From: Oikopleura dioica
Lineage: Eukaryota; Chordata; Appendicularia; Copelata; Oikopleuridae
DNA: 64,000 nucleotides
NCBI GenBank assembly: GCA_907165135.1
Contig: OU015570.1
Span: 310,001 to 374,000, forward strand
Direction of reading: 5' to 3'
Shown here in pieces: positions 32,602 to 42,929 of this stretch; position 1 is the first letter of the stretch; every line of letters starts with the position of its first letter. Made by a program: the position numbers and the translations under genes. The notes under the pieces are model-generated. The model saw only the letters and a program-made list of their open reading frames with translations, was not told the origin of the DNA and did no database searches.

Positions 32602-32744
32602 TCTGAGCTTTTAAAGCATATAAAGACTATATTCTATAGTTTATGGTGGTTAAACCTAGGAATTACGAAGAAGTCAAGGGGTTTTCCTGAAGAAAGAAAA
32701 AACTAGCAAAAAATTTATACCAACGAAAATGGATGCGTACACCA

Positions 32745-32820
32745 AGTCTTATTAGCCTAGGTGTCAACTCATGGAATTAGATCTTCTCTGTGGGGTGGGT
32801 TCGAATCCCAGCGCGCGATA
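32745..32820 (+). repeat. tRNA-like sequence (SINE head or tRNA pseudogene)
   Basis: TAGCCTAGGTGTC resembles a Pol III A box, and GGTTCGAATCC (about 32,800) is a perfect B box. The spacing fits a tRNA with a long variable arm (Leu/Ser type), but the acceptor stem does not close. The non-tRNA-like downstream sequence favours a tRNA-derived SINE or decayed tRNA. Confidence 0.5.
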
Positions 32821-33237
32821 CATTTTGAATTTTTTTCTTGCGCCTCTCTCTGGCGCCTTCGCGCATCCGCGCGTGTTATGCGCTTTGCCGCCGCTGTATG
32901 AGTCATAGTTGAGAAGTACAAAAAAGGCAAGCGTAAGTACGCGCTGCCGATTTTGAGTATATTCTTTACTGAAATCTTTTTCTTTTGTAAGAATACATCT
33001 CATATTACGATCGCGTGATTACGCATCCACAGGAAGGCTGTTAAACCGACAGTATCCGGAAAACCGGAAGTGATACCGGAATTTGATCAGAAGATTTGAA
33101 ATCTGCATATGCGAGTTACTTTTAAGGATTTTAATTTCAGGGGCCTAACTCTATTTTTAAAGTTTGCCGTTTTGATTTGCGTTCGGTCCCTAATTTAGAC
33201 TCCCGCTACTGACATCCTTAATTATCTGTTTTTTTCT

Positions 33238-33370
33238 GATGGTAAGACTTTTTGAATGTACGAGAATAAAAGTTTTGATAAAAAAAACAAAAATAAAACA
33301 TCATTAAAACGCCGAAAATCATCAAGAAGAGCAATTCAAAGCGGGTAAAGGCGGCGCTTTTAAGTGACTT
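33238..33370 (+). repeat. dispersed repeat, partner at 12,222-12,375
   Basis: Both copies share GGTAAGACT.TTTGAAT.TACGAG.ATAA.AGTTTTGATAA as spaced blocks and later a GGCGG(T/C)GCTTTTA block. They are non-coding and of unknown family. Confidence 0.55.
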
Positions 33371-33539
33371 ACAATTTTATGACATTTTTGCAATTTAACG
33401 GATCACCCCCCCCCCCGATTTTTCAAAACTTTGACACGGGTTTCAATGGCCTAAAAATTTTAGGCTATAATTAGATTCCGCATGTTCTGAGGATCATTTT
33501 AACAACTAAGAAATTTTTTATCACTTGTCCGGAACGCCC

Positions 33540-33976
33540 TTGTTATGTCCCCGAATGTCCCGAATGTCCCCGACTTTTTTTTATAAAGGCCAAAAAAAAA
33601 GAAAAACAGGGACTCCCGGACTATGTCGCGAATGTCGCAAATGTCGCGAATGTCGCGAATGTCGCAGCAAAAAAATAATAAAATTGAAAACAAAAACATT
33701 CTAGAAAATGAGAATTTTCCGAATCCCTCGGAACAGTAGGGGCGTGAAAACAGATGTGTAACCTGCCATATCAAGGAGTTTTCTACCAGTAAACCCGCGG
33801 AGCGGGCACTCGCTTATGACCGTTTCAATATTTCTCATTTTTACGAAGTTCCAGCATATTTTCGCCACAAAAATGACTACTTTCGGTAATTTGGCAATTT
33901 TGTTATTTTTTTCTAGGACAATTGTTATTTTTTTCGAAATTGCGACATTCGCGACATTCGCGACATAGTCCGGGTA
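33540..33976. mobile_element. foldback element with GAATGTCGC words
   Basis: Left: CCGGACTATGTCGCGAATGT and four GAATGTCGC-type 9-mers (33,617-33,666), preceded by a GAATGTCCC variant array (33,546-33,572). Right: the inverted GCGACATTCGCGACATTCGC then GACATAGTCCGGG (33,943-33,976). The interior is AT-rich. The array architecture is like the element at 3,776-4,165, with a different 9-mer. Confidence 0.65.
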
Positions 33977-34034
33977 GCCCGAAAAACATTTTCATAGGGA
34001 AAAAAGAATTTTTTTCCATAACAATTTTGGAGAA

Positions 34035-34305
34035 ACGCTCGTCTAAATTACCAATTGGTAATGCATTACCAATTTTGGTAATCCATTACCAATTTTTGGT
34101 AATGCATTACCAAACTTCCCGAAAAGTGCCAATTTTGTTTAGTCAAAGAGCCCTTGTGCGCTCCGCGCCTGTGTGATAGAAGACATTTGGGAGTGATTTA
34201 CCCATTTTTTGGACAAAAAATCAGAATTTACGAGAAAAATTTGGTAATGGATTACCAATTTTTGGTAATGCATTACCAAAAATCTTTGGGAATTTAGACG
34301 AGCGT
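34035..34305. mobile_element. TIR element with GGTAATGCATTACC words
   Basis: The terminal inverted repeats are ACGCTCGTCTAAATT / AATTTAGACGAGCGT. Directly inside each lie palindromic words: GGTAATGCATTACCAA, GGTAATCCATTACCAA and GGTAATGGATTACCAA, five in all. It is 271 bp and non-coding. Confidence 0.8.
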
Positions 34306-34998
34306 CCCCGATTTTGTTCTAGAGATTATGCTAGTTCTACCAAAATAGTAAGATTCGGGTCTGAATTTCTGAAAGAACAAAAAAAAAATATTTTATTGAA
34401 AATGCCAGAAAAAAAAAGATACGAATTTAAAATGACCTTAAATTGCCATTTGCCAACATTAATCACTTTGATGCCCTCTAATGTATAATCAAATAATGAG
34501 ATAGACAGCTGATTCTACCAGAATATGGTCATTAGAAAACGAGCGTTCAAATGAGCCCCTGGTCACCGTTGTTACTAACAACTTGTTAGTAAGAAAAAAA
34601 AAGTAGATACCGGTCAAACTTCGGGAAATTGAGGGGGATCCCTTAAGGGGTTCTGTTGGGGAACTTAACGATGGGAGCGTTCATCAAATTTTTGGGCATT
34701 TTGAGAAAATCGTGCGACAAAAAATATAAAAATTAAAAAAAAAAAATAACTGAACTTCTGTTTTATAAAAATAATACCGCGATTGTCTTATAGTTGACCT
34801 CTCATAATGAAAAATGATAAAAACGAATCTATCAAAAATAATATAAATTTAATAATTTTTGACGGGACATCGAGAAAGGTTGGATAAATTTGAAAAATAC
34901 TATTTTTCCGAATTTATCAATATCAGTGATCATATGACCAAGATGGGCAGGAAGCGGAGAAGGGTTTATAATTAATATATCTTTTAATACTTTTTAAG

Positions 34999-35291
34999 GA
35001 GACAAAGGAATGGGTAAATCACGTTTACTTGATGAGATCGTCATTTTATGTCAAAATTTGCATTCGAATCTTCACATGGTTCATATTATGTCTTCTTTTG
35101 ATATAATGAAAGATACTTATAAAATAATCAGAATCGTAATTGAAGATTTATTAGGTATAATTGATTCCGAGGATCGGCATCCTGGAAGTTTTGCGCATAT
35201 TGAGTTATTCGATGCAGTAAAGGCACTTGGTTTAAAAAGACATTCTTATCAAATTTTTTCCCCAAAATCTGCTAAACAGGAAAAATTGTAG
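34999..35291 (+). CDS. exon of a soluble adenylyl cyclase-like gene (P-loop exon)
   Basis: The acceptor TACTTTTTAAG is followed by GACAAAGGAATGGGTAAATC, encoding the body of a Walker A motif (DKGMGKSRLLDEI) that completes the IEG from the exon at 25,939-26,124. Next come a helix and strand (ILCQNLHSNLHMVHIMSSF) and a helical stretch (IIRIVIEDLLGIIDSED), as in the ATPase part of ADCY10-like cyclases. The frame stays open to a TAG at 35,289. The true exon end may be an earlier donor (for example TTAG|GTATAA at 35,154/35,155); no downstream exon is identified. Element D begins 275 bp further on. Confidence 0.65.
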
Positions 35292-35566
35292 GATTCCCAT
35301 CCTTATGTAGAAAAAGCGCTCTCTTTATCGGGTACCCTCCGAATCCCGGGGTTTTTTCAAATCCGAAATGTTCTAGAAACGCTCTAGTGTTATTTTTTAT
35401 TAATTTAAAAAGTAAAAATATTCTCAAAAAAGGGTTAGGGTTAGTCCCCGAATGCAATTTTCATCTAAGAAAAATCTGATAATTTGTAATAATCTTTTTA
35501 TTTGCTTTATTAATTGGGTTAGGGTTGGGTGAGAGACCACTGGAAAACAAATCCTATACTCATTGA
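35292..35566. other. no gene; short G-rich motifs
   Basis: It contains CCCTCCGAATCCCGGGG (about 35,335), which is one arm of the palindrome found just beyond element D at 42,881-42,929, and a short GGGTTAGGGTTAG. Nothing else is recognised. Confidence 0.45.
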
Positions 35567-36044
35567 GGTATAGAAATTTTGCTCTAAGGCGCCAAAATTC
35601 ATCGCGCCGCGCTTGCAGCAAAACCAATCTCACTCGTTTATATCCACACGCGCGAAATTCCTATGCGCCGCTCAACGCGACTCAATCTCAATCACGCCGA
35701 ATTCGCTGGTCTCCTTTCCCAATCATCCGAATCATTATTTTTAAAAATTGTTTATATCTACTGAAACTCACTCCTTCTCGTTCATCCAGACAAACACTCT
35801 AGCAGTAGATTATAATTTCATTGTGCTAGAATTACTCCAATCTCAAACCGCTCGTTTCCAATTAACTCCAATCTTATTTCTTTTATCTAAATATACACTA
35901 AGCAAATGGTTCCAATTCCCTTTATAAATCCTGTGCCCTGTTCTGTTCAACCACCCACATTCGACAACCCGAAATAAACTCACAAACTACGATCCGAGTC
36001 TAGATAGTTCCTGCATAAGAGATCTAAGAAGCAAAACCTCTACA
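35567..36044 (+). repeat. 5' LTR of element D
   Basis: It runs from GTATAGAAATTTTGC to ACCTCTACA. It has a TATA-like CTTTATAAATCC near 35,922, an AATAAA near 35,972, and GCGCC/CGCGCC-rich words near the start. The first bases are decayed relative to the 3' copy (TGTATAGAG). Confidence 0.9.
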
Positions 36045-36045
36045 G

Positions 36046-36062
36046 AATTGGTGACTAAAGAA
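36046..36062 (+). promoter_or_regulatory. primer binding site of element D
   Basis: TTGGTGACTAAAG follows the LTR by one or two bases. It shares TGGTGAC with elements C and E but differs after that, so the same or a related tRNA primer is plausible. Confidence 0.45.
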
Positions 36063-36247
36063 AACTGTTCGCCGAGACCTAGTCACATCTCACAGAAGAG
36101 TATTTTATTCAGGATTGGTTCTAAATCCAGGGTGATATCAAAGTGAGCGGAGTGTCTTTCCTAAAAAGCGCCACCGACAGATTCACCTTTAGGAAATCAT
36201 AAAGATAAAAGCTATCGCCAAAACAAGGATCAACTTCAACTCACGAA

Positions 36248-37394
36248 ATGGGAGAAATGTACTATAAGAGTACATTGGAGCTCACGAGCAAAGAACTGGT
36301 GCTAGTCTACGATGCTCACCCAGAAGGAAACTACCCTATGCCATTTCCGGTCTTCACAAAGAAAGGATTAATTATGAATCTCCTTGCGATCGAACCGACT
36401 TTCTTTAATGACATCGAAAAGAAATTTTATTTCCAAAAAACTGGATCTGATCTGAAATACGAACCTGATTTCACTGGAGAAGCTCCTCAGAAGAAAGCGA
36501 GGGAGGACCACAAGATCAACATAACAGAAATAAACGAACTTATCGAAATGGGATCGCTGAATCAAATCCTTGCAAAAATCGAGCAAGAAGAGGCCTCGAT
36601 CAAGGGAGAACCGAATCCTGAAACACCTAATCAGCAGAAGCAAAATGCTCCCCCACAAGAAGACAAACGGAAAACTACTCAGAATCCAAAAGTCAACAAA
36701 GATGAAGAAGTTCGAAATCTATCAGAAATGTAATGGAATTTCTGAAACCGACATCATACAAATCGCAATCGCATCGTTGATGACTGACGAAACCGGAATC
36801 TCTATCCGGCGATCACTAAAAGCAGAAAAAATGCGATCATGGGAAAGTTTCAAGAAGAAATTGAGTGAATTTTTGGGTAGATCAAAGGACTTCTATCGCC
36901 ATCAATTACGCACATACCAACGTGGTGGTGAAACAACTGGTGTTTGTCTTGCGAAAATCACCGACTTTTTCATGAGTGCTTACAATAAAGAGACCCTCTC
37001 CGAGTCTGACGAAGATATGATTGTTGAGTTCTTCATTAACGCCCAAGACAACGGGCTCAAAACATTGCTTAACCGAGAGAAAAGTGGCCTTACTTACGAC
37101 ACAATCAACAACAGAGCTGCGGAATTGAAGCGCTCGATAACTCCACTTGCCCAAGAAAACATCTTTGCAACAATCGAAAACCAGATCAACCTTCTCAGAG
37201 CTGAAATTAAGGAAAATTCAAAGGAAAAGAAAGCCGAAAAACCGAAGCGAAAACGAGTGGACATCAAACTCATGGAGAGACATTGCATCGCATACACAAA
37301 AAACAAGAAATGCAAGTATAACTCAGACTGCAGATACATCAACTCAGATAATCCACCGCAGAAAGTCATCGATGCCGTCAAAAATGCACAATGA
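36248..37394 (+). pseudogene. gag of element D
   Basis: The first frame (161 codons) starts MGEMYYKSTLELTSKELVLV, contains an acidic helix and ends in a Pro/Gln/Lys-rich linker at 36,733. A frameshift near 36,716 leads into a second frame (to 37,394) with a capsid-like helical domain (SWESFKKKLSEFLGRSKDFY, LKTLLNREKSGL), a basic stretch (KKAEKPKRKR) and CIAYTKNKKCKYNSDCRYIN. That last segment fits a CCCH-type zinc finger (C-x8-C-x5-C-x3-H) with the final His replaced by Asn. Elements C and E instead use CCHC knuckles. Confidence 0.8.
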
Positions 37395-37400
37395 CTATCT

Positions 37401-40400
37401 TTGGAATCCGTTCTCGCTTCTTACATCTCACAAAAGCTCATATTCATCAACGTCACTATCAATAATCACACTTGGCCTGCTCTCGTAGACACTGGTGCTA
37501 CAAAAACTGCACTGCGCTCAGATCTACCTGGCCTTTCTCAAAATTTCTTAACCTCAAAAACACCTGTGTCGATCGCAAACACAGTTATTCATCCAAAATC
37601 GCTGAACGAAGACATTGAAATAACGATCAAAACGAAGTCTTCACCGCTAAGTTACAAAGTCAAACCATTGATAATCGATCACCTCGCAGTTCTATGCATC
37701 ATTGGAATTGATCTCATCAAAAGTATACGACTCAATACCGACTCAAAAACTGATTATGTGATGATCAGCGACAAAGAAATACCAAAAGTTCAATTTTCCA
37801 AATTCAATCACCTTCATGCAATCGTCGAAGTTGAAGACTTACAGAAAGACAAAGAAGAACTTCATGAATTTCAACGCAAAAGAGCAAAAAGTGCGACGGA
37901 GACAAATTTTATTCCAATCATTGCATCTTATGGTGACACAACTGACTCACAGAAAGAAAAGCTATTTGAACTTACAAACGAACTAAGACTAACTTTTTCA
38001 ATGGGCGAATCAGACATTGGACAACTTGCATATCAACGATTTACTCTCGATCTTCATGACGAAACCCTTTCAGCACATGAACCACCTCGACGAGTGCCGA
38101 TTCATCTTCACGAAAAGACCCAAGAGAAACTTAATGAATGACTTGATATAGATGTCATCCGTCCTGGTCAAAGCTCCTTAAACATACCTCTTCTGGTGCT
38201 CTGTAAAGCTGACAAATCCATACGCGTTTCACTTGATGCAAGAGAGCTAAACAAACTCCTGATTCCTGATCGATTTCCCCTTGCAGATCTTAGTTCTACT
38301 TTGACGAAAATCGGAGAACAGCTAACGAGTGCCAAAGAATGCTTCATTTCAAGCCTGGATCTATCAAAAGGCTATTGGCAAATAAGAGTAAAACCAGAAG
38401 ACACTCGAAAACTTGCGTTCAGTTTTGACTCCAATCACTACTGCTCAAATCGTATGCTCTACGGAATCTCAACTGCGCCGGCTGCCTTTAGCAGAGTCAT
38501 GTCCAAATTGTTTTCTCACCCAAATGTACTCGTCTATCTTGACGATATTATTTGTTTAAATGCAACGTTTGAGGAACATCTAGAAACACTCAGATTCGTT
38601 TTCCAAACCTGCATCGACAATGGACTCCTCTTGAACACAAAGAAAGTTGCCCTCTGCAAATAATCAACTGAATTTTTAGGACATCGAATCTCAAAAGATG
38701 GAATCACAATGACAGATAAGCATATCGAGTGTATCAAAAATCTTGAGCCGCCTACTGATCGAAAATCGCTTAAAAGAATCTAAGGCAATTTTAATATAAA
38801 GGACGTCAAAGATGCCTCGCTGATTCTTCGTCCCTTGTATCAACTAACAAGCTCAAAAGTGCCTTACGATTGGAAAGAAGAGCATCAAAAGGCTTTTGAA
38901 CTAATAAAATCAAAACTGCTGGAACGACCTTCCCTGGGCCATTTCAAAAAGGAGCACCCCTCACAATCGTCTCTGATGCAAGCGGTCACTCAATGGGTGC
39001 GTGCCTTTACCAATGCCATGATGGGAAATCTTTAACAGCCTTGGGGTACTTCAGCCGGGAAAAAAGAACTTCTCCACGCACACTAGAGCAAATTCTAAAA
39101 GGGCGCGCGAGAGGCGCGAGGGTGGAGCAGCTGAGGCACACGCGAGTAACGCGGTAGGAGATGGGCACACCCGGTAGGTATAATGGGGGTAAGAGGGATT
39201 CGCCTGCCCAACTCTGCGGGAAACAGCGAGGCTCACTGGGAAATCGCAAATCTATCGAGGAAAATCATGATCAGAGGGTCGCTGCGACGGTCTGGCTTAT
39301 CTGCACAAGTTTCACTTTTCGGAGGATCATGAGCATTTTTGCTCAAAAATTTTCAGGAAAAATGTGATTTATACTAATTTGACCATGGCCGACCATTCAA
39401 CAAAACAGATAGCAGACGCTCGATGCGAGAAAAAGAATTAATAAGTCTAATGGAGAGTATACGATTCTTCGAATACTACTTGCTTGGAGTTGAATTCACG
39501 GCAATAACAGATCACAAGTCGTTAATGTTTTTGTACCGAGAACATTCAAAGAAGAAACTAGACAGTCGACTTGCCACTATCCAGCACTATCTCCAAAACC
39601 ACGACTTTAAGATCATACATCGACCAGGTCACGATCCGATAATGAGTACTGCTGATGCTCTCAGTAGAATACCTTGCTCGCACTCATCAAAGCTGGAAGA
39701 GGAAGCTCAAAATTTTGAAGAACCCTCTGATACTCTGTTCATGCTCATCAAGCCAGAAAACGAAGACAAAGTATTTGAATTCGAAAATCGCTCTTTTAAA
39801 TACTCCGAAATGGCAGAAATGCAAGCAAAGTGCTCAAAAACAAGAAACATCATCGAGAAGCTAACTAAAAAGACCTCGACAAAATTCAAAATCGTCAAGG
39901 AAGTTCTATTTGCGGAAAGTAAAAATGACCTGAGATTGGTTCTCCCAGAAGCACTCTCAAACGAGTTCTTAATTTACCTACATGTTCTCACAGCACATTC
40001 CGGATCGAAGGCGCTAATCAACCTAGTCAAACGATTCTACATTCATCAAGTGCAAGATCGAGTTCGTTCCATTACAACAAGTTGCGCCATCTTTGTTAGA
40101 ATCAAGCCTCAGAAGAAGCTTAGACCAAGCATGATTCCGAACCGATTCTTCGAATCAACGCCTTTTTCAAAATGTCATATAGATCTGATCGACATGGGCA
40201 GAGCGGACAACCAAGACAAACGATACCTCCTAACATGTGTCGATGAGTTAAGCTCATACTTGGATGGAGAGCCTCTGCACAATAAATCAGACAGTGCAGT
40301 CGCTCGCGCTCTTCTCAAACTCATCTTACGTCATGGAATCAATGGTGTAATAGTAAGTGATAATGGAAAAGAATTCGGACCACTCTGCAAAGAAATAATG

Positions 40401-41168
40401 GACCGATTCGATATCATTCATATAAATACAACTGCGTATCGATCCTGCTCAAATGGTAAAGTCGAACGATCACATCGTGACATTTCAAAGTTCATTAAAA
40501 CACTTGGTGGAAACAACAGAAACTGGTCCCTTAAATGGCCAGAATCCTGCTACCATATGAACAATCTGCCGCGAGAATCACTTGACTCTCTGTCTCCGAA
40601 TGAATGTATATTTGGACGTTCATTCCATACTCCGTTCCGAGTTGATGGCATAACTGGAAAGAAAGAACCTTTCGTTCGCGCTCTAAACGAATACTTAAAA
40701 GAACTTAACCCGGCTCTTCTGAAATTTCACATGGATCGATATTATCAACTTGTTCAGAAAGACAAAAATAATGCCCCAGTTCTCCCCATCGGCTGCAAAG
40801 TCTTAACTTTCAAGCCAGACTTATTCAGTTGTAAGCTTGGAATCAACTGGGATGGTCCTTACTATGTCAAATCACGCATGTCAAAAGACAGCTATATTCT
40901 GATGTGCCCAAGAACGAATCGAAAGTATCGCCGTCATCTCCAAAACATCCGTCCACTCAAAACCTTCGACGAAACAAAGACGAAAGCAATCATCCCAACA
41001 AATAACAAACAAGACGACGAAAATGCTGACATCACAGATGACGAGACATTCGAAAATGAAGTGATCAATAACGAAAAGTCCGAAGATTCACTCGATCTTA
41101 AAACGCTCTTCGACGAAGAAAAACCTTGGTCAAATCGTCTAAGACCAAGAAAGAATTGCTCAAAATGA
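37401..41168 (+). pseudogene. pol of element D (protease, RT, RNase H, integrase)
   Basis: The protease has ALVDTGATKTAL near residue 28. RT follows with FPLADLSSTL, SLDLSKGYWQI and the catalytic YLDD (LVYLDDIICL, about 38,545). Stops occur at 38,139 (TGA), 38,661 (TAA) and 38,781 (TAA), with a shift near 39,020 inside RNase H. After an insertion (about 39,090-39,390) the frame from 39,423 gives RNase H (ITDHKSLMFL, DALSRI), an integrase zinc finger with one Cys lost (SCAIF in place of C-x2-C), the core (CHIDLIDM, VSDNGKEF, NGKVERSHRD) and a GPY module (LGINWDGPYYV) ending NRLRPRK. Confidence 0.92.
39090..39390. mobile_element. GC-rich insertion in element D RNase H
   Basis: RNase H coding is interrupted after SREKRTSP and resumes at FNKTDSRRSMREKELI. 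The intervening stretch, about 300 bp, starts with GGGCGCGCGAGAGGCGCGAG and GTAACGCGGTAGGAGATGGG. It is much richer in G+C than its host and has no ORF in frame. No clear TIR or B box is visible; a SINE-like or unknown short insertion is possible. Confidence 0.5.
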
Positions 41169-41652
41169 TAAAAAGGGAAGGAATACCCTTGGCCTTGCTC
41201 CTTCTTTTGTATTCTTAAAAGTCAAGACCTGAATTTCAAAAACAAGCGCTTATACAGTAATAATCTCATAATAACTTACTCATCATGACGGATGCTCGCA
41301 AGGAACCGAAATACTGATGAAGTCGTGATCAAATACCCAAGAACCGAAAATCGCCGCGATCAAAATGTCAGCTCACAATGTCAATGTCACACATTAGAGG
41401 TTCAATCACTCAGGCTATTCCGAATTTCGAAGTGATAATCAATTATTAATGTTCTACAAATCGGCCGAACTGTATTACTGCAATGATGTAACTTCACTTC
41501 AAAAGGAAGAATAATGGGCCCGGCAAACCCATCTCACGAGACAAAAGAAAAATACCTAAATTAAAAGAATTTCCGAGAACACCTGGCCATGCGCGCGCCA
41601 GACAGTCGCCGAAAATCAGCTGTGCAAACAAAAAGGATGAATTAATCGAAAA
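41169..41652 (+). other. spacer between pol and ORF3 of element D
   Basis: No ORF is supported. It is similar in length to the corresponding spacer of element B once the nested element there is removed. It may contain signals for ORF3 expression (splice acceptor or internal start), but I cannot point to one. Confidence 0.4.
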
Positions 41653-42357
41653 ATGAAAAATTTGAAAATCGTCAAGAAACATCACAAAGAGAGAATGCGA
41701 AACACAATCAATACGTTTTTGTTTTTCCTACAAGAAGATGATAGAAAAAATATGTACATTCAATTCGCTCTATCGTACATCTGCAACTGGATCCTGCCAC
41801 TCCCTGCAAATATCGACTCAGAGAAGAATCAGCTCTTGAGAGATTATCTTGACTTGATTGACAGAGAAATCGGATCTCAATCCTACTCCTACGATGAACT
41901 GAATTTGCAACTTAGATCAATTAACGCTGAAACCCTTTGCACATGGACATATAAAGCAATTCTCTTTCGTAAATCACAGAATCACAACGAGCTCCATGCC
42001 GATAAGATTAAAAAGATTATCGACAGCTTTGAAAAACAGTTCTATTCAAAACGACTCTTATGGAATGAATTGGAAGAACAAACGAATATCTCGCTTCATA
42101 ATCTTCTGGAAAAAACTAAAATGCAATTCTACAGTGAATTAAGTTACATGAACCTTGGATATGAAATGAGAAAAATTCACCATAATCACCAAGAAGAATC
42201 TATTATCTACGATTTTGAAAATCCGCCAGCTGACTCACACAATCACGACAACGAAAAACAGAAGTCTCCTCCAGGATACGAATCCTCAAGTTCCGATGGC
42301 GAAACAAGAATTGCAAGTGATCGTCTTGAAGCCATCATAAATAATCGTCCTTTTTAA
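41653..42357 (+). CDS. third ORF (ORF3) of element D, intact, unknown function
   Basis: This 234-codon frame begins with a basic segment (MKNLKIVKKHHKERMRNTIN). It continues with FLFFLQEDD, IQFALSYICNWILPLP, a central helix with CTWTYKAILFRKSQ, FYSKRLLWNELEEQTNISLH and KTKMQFYSELSYMNLGYEM. A hydrophilic tail rich in His, Pro and Ser ends at EAIINNRPF. It has no signal peptide, no membrane anchor, no zinc motif and no nuclease motif that I recognise. The frame is clean although gag and pol of this copy are broken. It ends 15 bp before the 3' LTR. Element B has a clear homologue (2,985-3,620), so it is an inherited gene of the lineage, not a chance frame. Confidence 0.8.
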   Translation: MKNLKIVKKHHKERMRNTINTFLFFLQEDDRKNMYIQFALSYICNWILPLPANIDSEKNQLLRDYLDLIDREIGSQSYSYDELNLQLRSINAETLCTWTYKAILFRKSQNHNELHADKIKKIIDSFEKQFYSKRLLWNELEEQTNISLHNLLEKTKMQFYSELSYMNLGYEMRKIHHNHQEESIIYDFENPPADSHNHDNEKQKSPPGYESSSSDGETRIASDRLEAIINNRPF

Positions 42358-42372
42358 TAAAAGGGGGAAGAA
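42358..42372 (+). promoter_or_regulatory. polypurine tract of element D
   Basis: AAAAGGGGGAAGAA lies between the ORF3 stop and the 3' LTR start (TGTATAGAG at 42,373). Element B has AAAAGAGGGTGAAAA at the same place. Confidence 0.8.
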
Positions 42373-42851
42373 TGTATAGAGATTTTGCTCTAAGGCGCCA
42401 AAATTCATCGCGCCGCGCTTGCAGCAAAACCAATCTCACTCGTTTTTATCCACACGCGCGAAATTCCTCCGCGCCGCTCAACGCGACTCAAACTCAATCA
42501 CGCCGAATTCGCTGGTCTCCTTTCCCAATCATCCGAATCATTATTTTTAAAAATTGTTTATATCTACTGAAACTCACTCCTTCTCGTTCATCCAGACAAA
42601 CACTCTAGCAGTAGATTATAATTTCATTGTGCTAGAATTACTCCAATCTCAAACCGCTCGTTTCCAACTAACTCCAATCTTATTTCTTTTATCTGAATAT
42701 ACACTTTAACCAAATGGTTCCAATTCCCTTTATAAATCCGTGCCCTGTTCTGTTCAACCACCCACATTCGACAACCCGAAATAAACTCACAAACTACGAT
42801 CCGAGTCTAGAGAGTTCCTGCATAAGAGATCTAAGAAGCAAAACCTCTACA
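42373..42851 (+). repeat. 3' LTR of element D
   Basis: It starts TGTATAGAGATTTTGC and ends ACCTCTACA, matching 35,567-36,044 with about a dozen substitutions or small indels. Confidence 0.92.
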
Positions 42852-42880
42852 GAGGTGTTCTAGAAGCATCAAAAATGACC

Positions 42881-42929
42881 ACCCTCCGAAACCCGGGGTT
42901 TATGCCATAATACCCGGGATTCGGAGGGT
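42881..42929. repeat. short perfect-arm palindrome
   Basis: ACCCTCCGAAACCCGGG and CCCGGGATTCGGAGGGT form a hairpin with arms of about 17 bp (one mismatch) around a 15-base loop. A matching arm plus TGTTCTAGAA lies on the other side of element D (about 35,330-35,385). Element D may therefore have landed inside a larger foldback element. Confidence 0.6.

Larger units (their letters stand above)
26125..34998 (+). other. 8.9-kb intron of the cyclase-like gene
   Basis: The GT donor at 26,125 and AG acceptor at 34,997-34,998 join two exons in phase 1. The intron contains an M2 fragment, PLE-1 with a nested M1 element, three word-cluster TIR elements (30,217-30,892; 33,540-33,976; 34,035-34,305), a tRNA-like sequence and long AT-rich stretches. 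26,125-27,512 and 31,260-32,400 hold nothing that I recognise. Confidence 0.6.
35567..42851 (+). mobile_element. Ty3/gypsy element D with third ORF
   Basis: A 7.3-kb element with 478-479 bp LTRs (about 12 differences, roughly 2.5 percent), primer site, gag, pol, an intact third ORF and a polypurine tract. Gag has a frameshift, pol has several stops and a roughly 300-bp insertion in RNase H. It is colinear with element B (2,428-7,860) at protein level. GAGG at both outer edges may be part of the target duplication. Confidence 0.92.

Noticed and set aside
35433-35535. GGGTTAGGGTTAG telomere-like words (also near 8,697 and 9,250)
   Set aside because: Only one or two repeats each; too short to indicate a telomere or interstitial telomeric array.
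35563-35802. 79-codon frame in the element D LTR, repeated at 42,372-42,608
   Set aside because: It is repeated only because the LTR is duplicated; its Arg/Ser-rich content reflects CGCGCC words and there is no ATG context.
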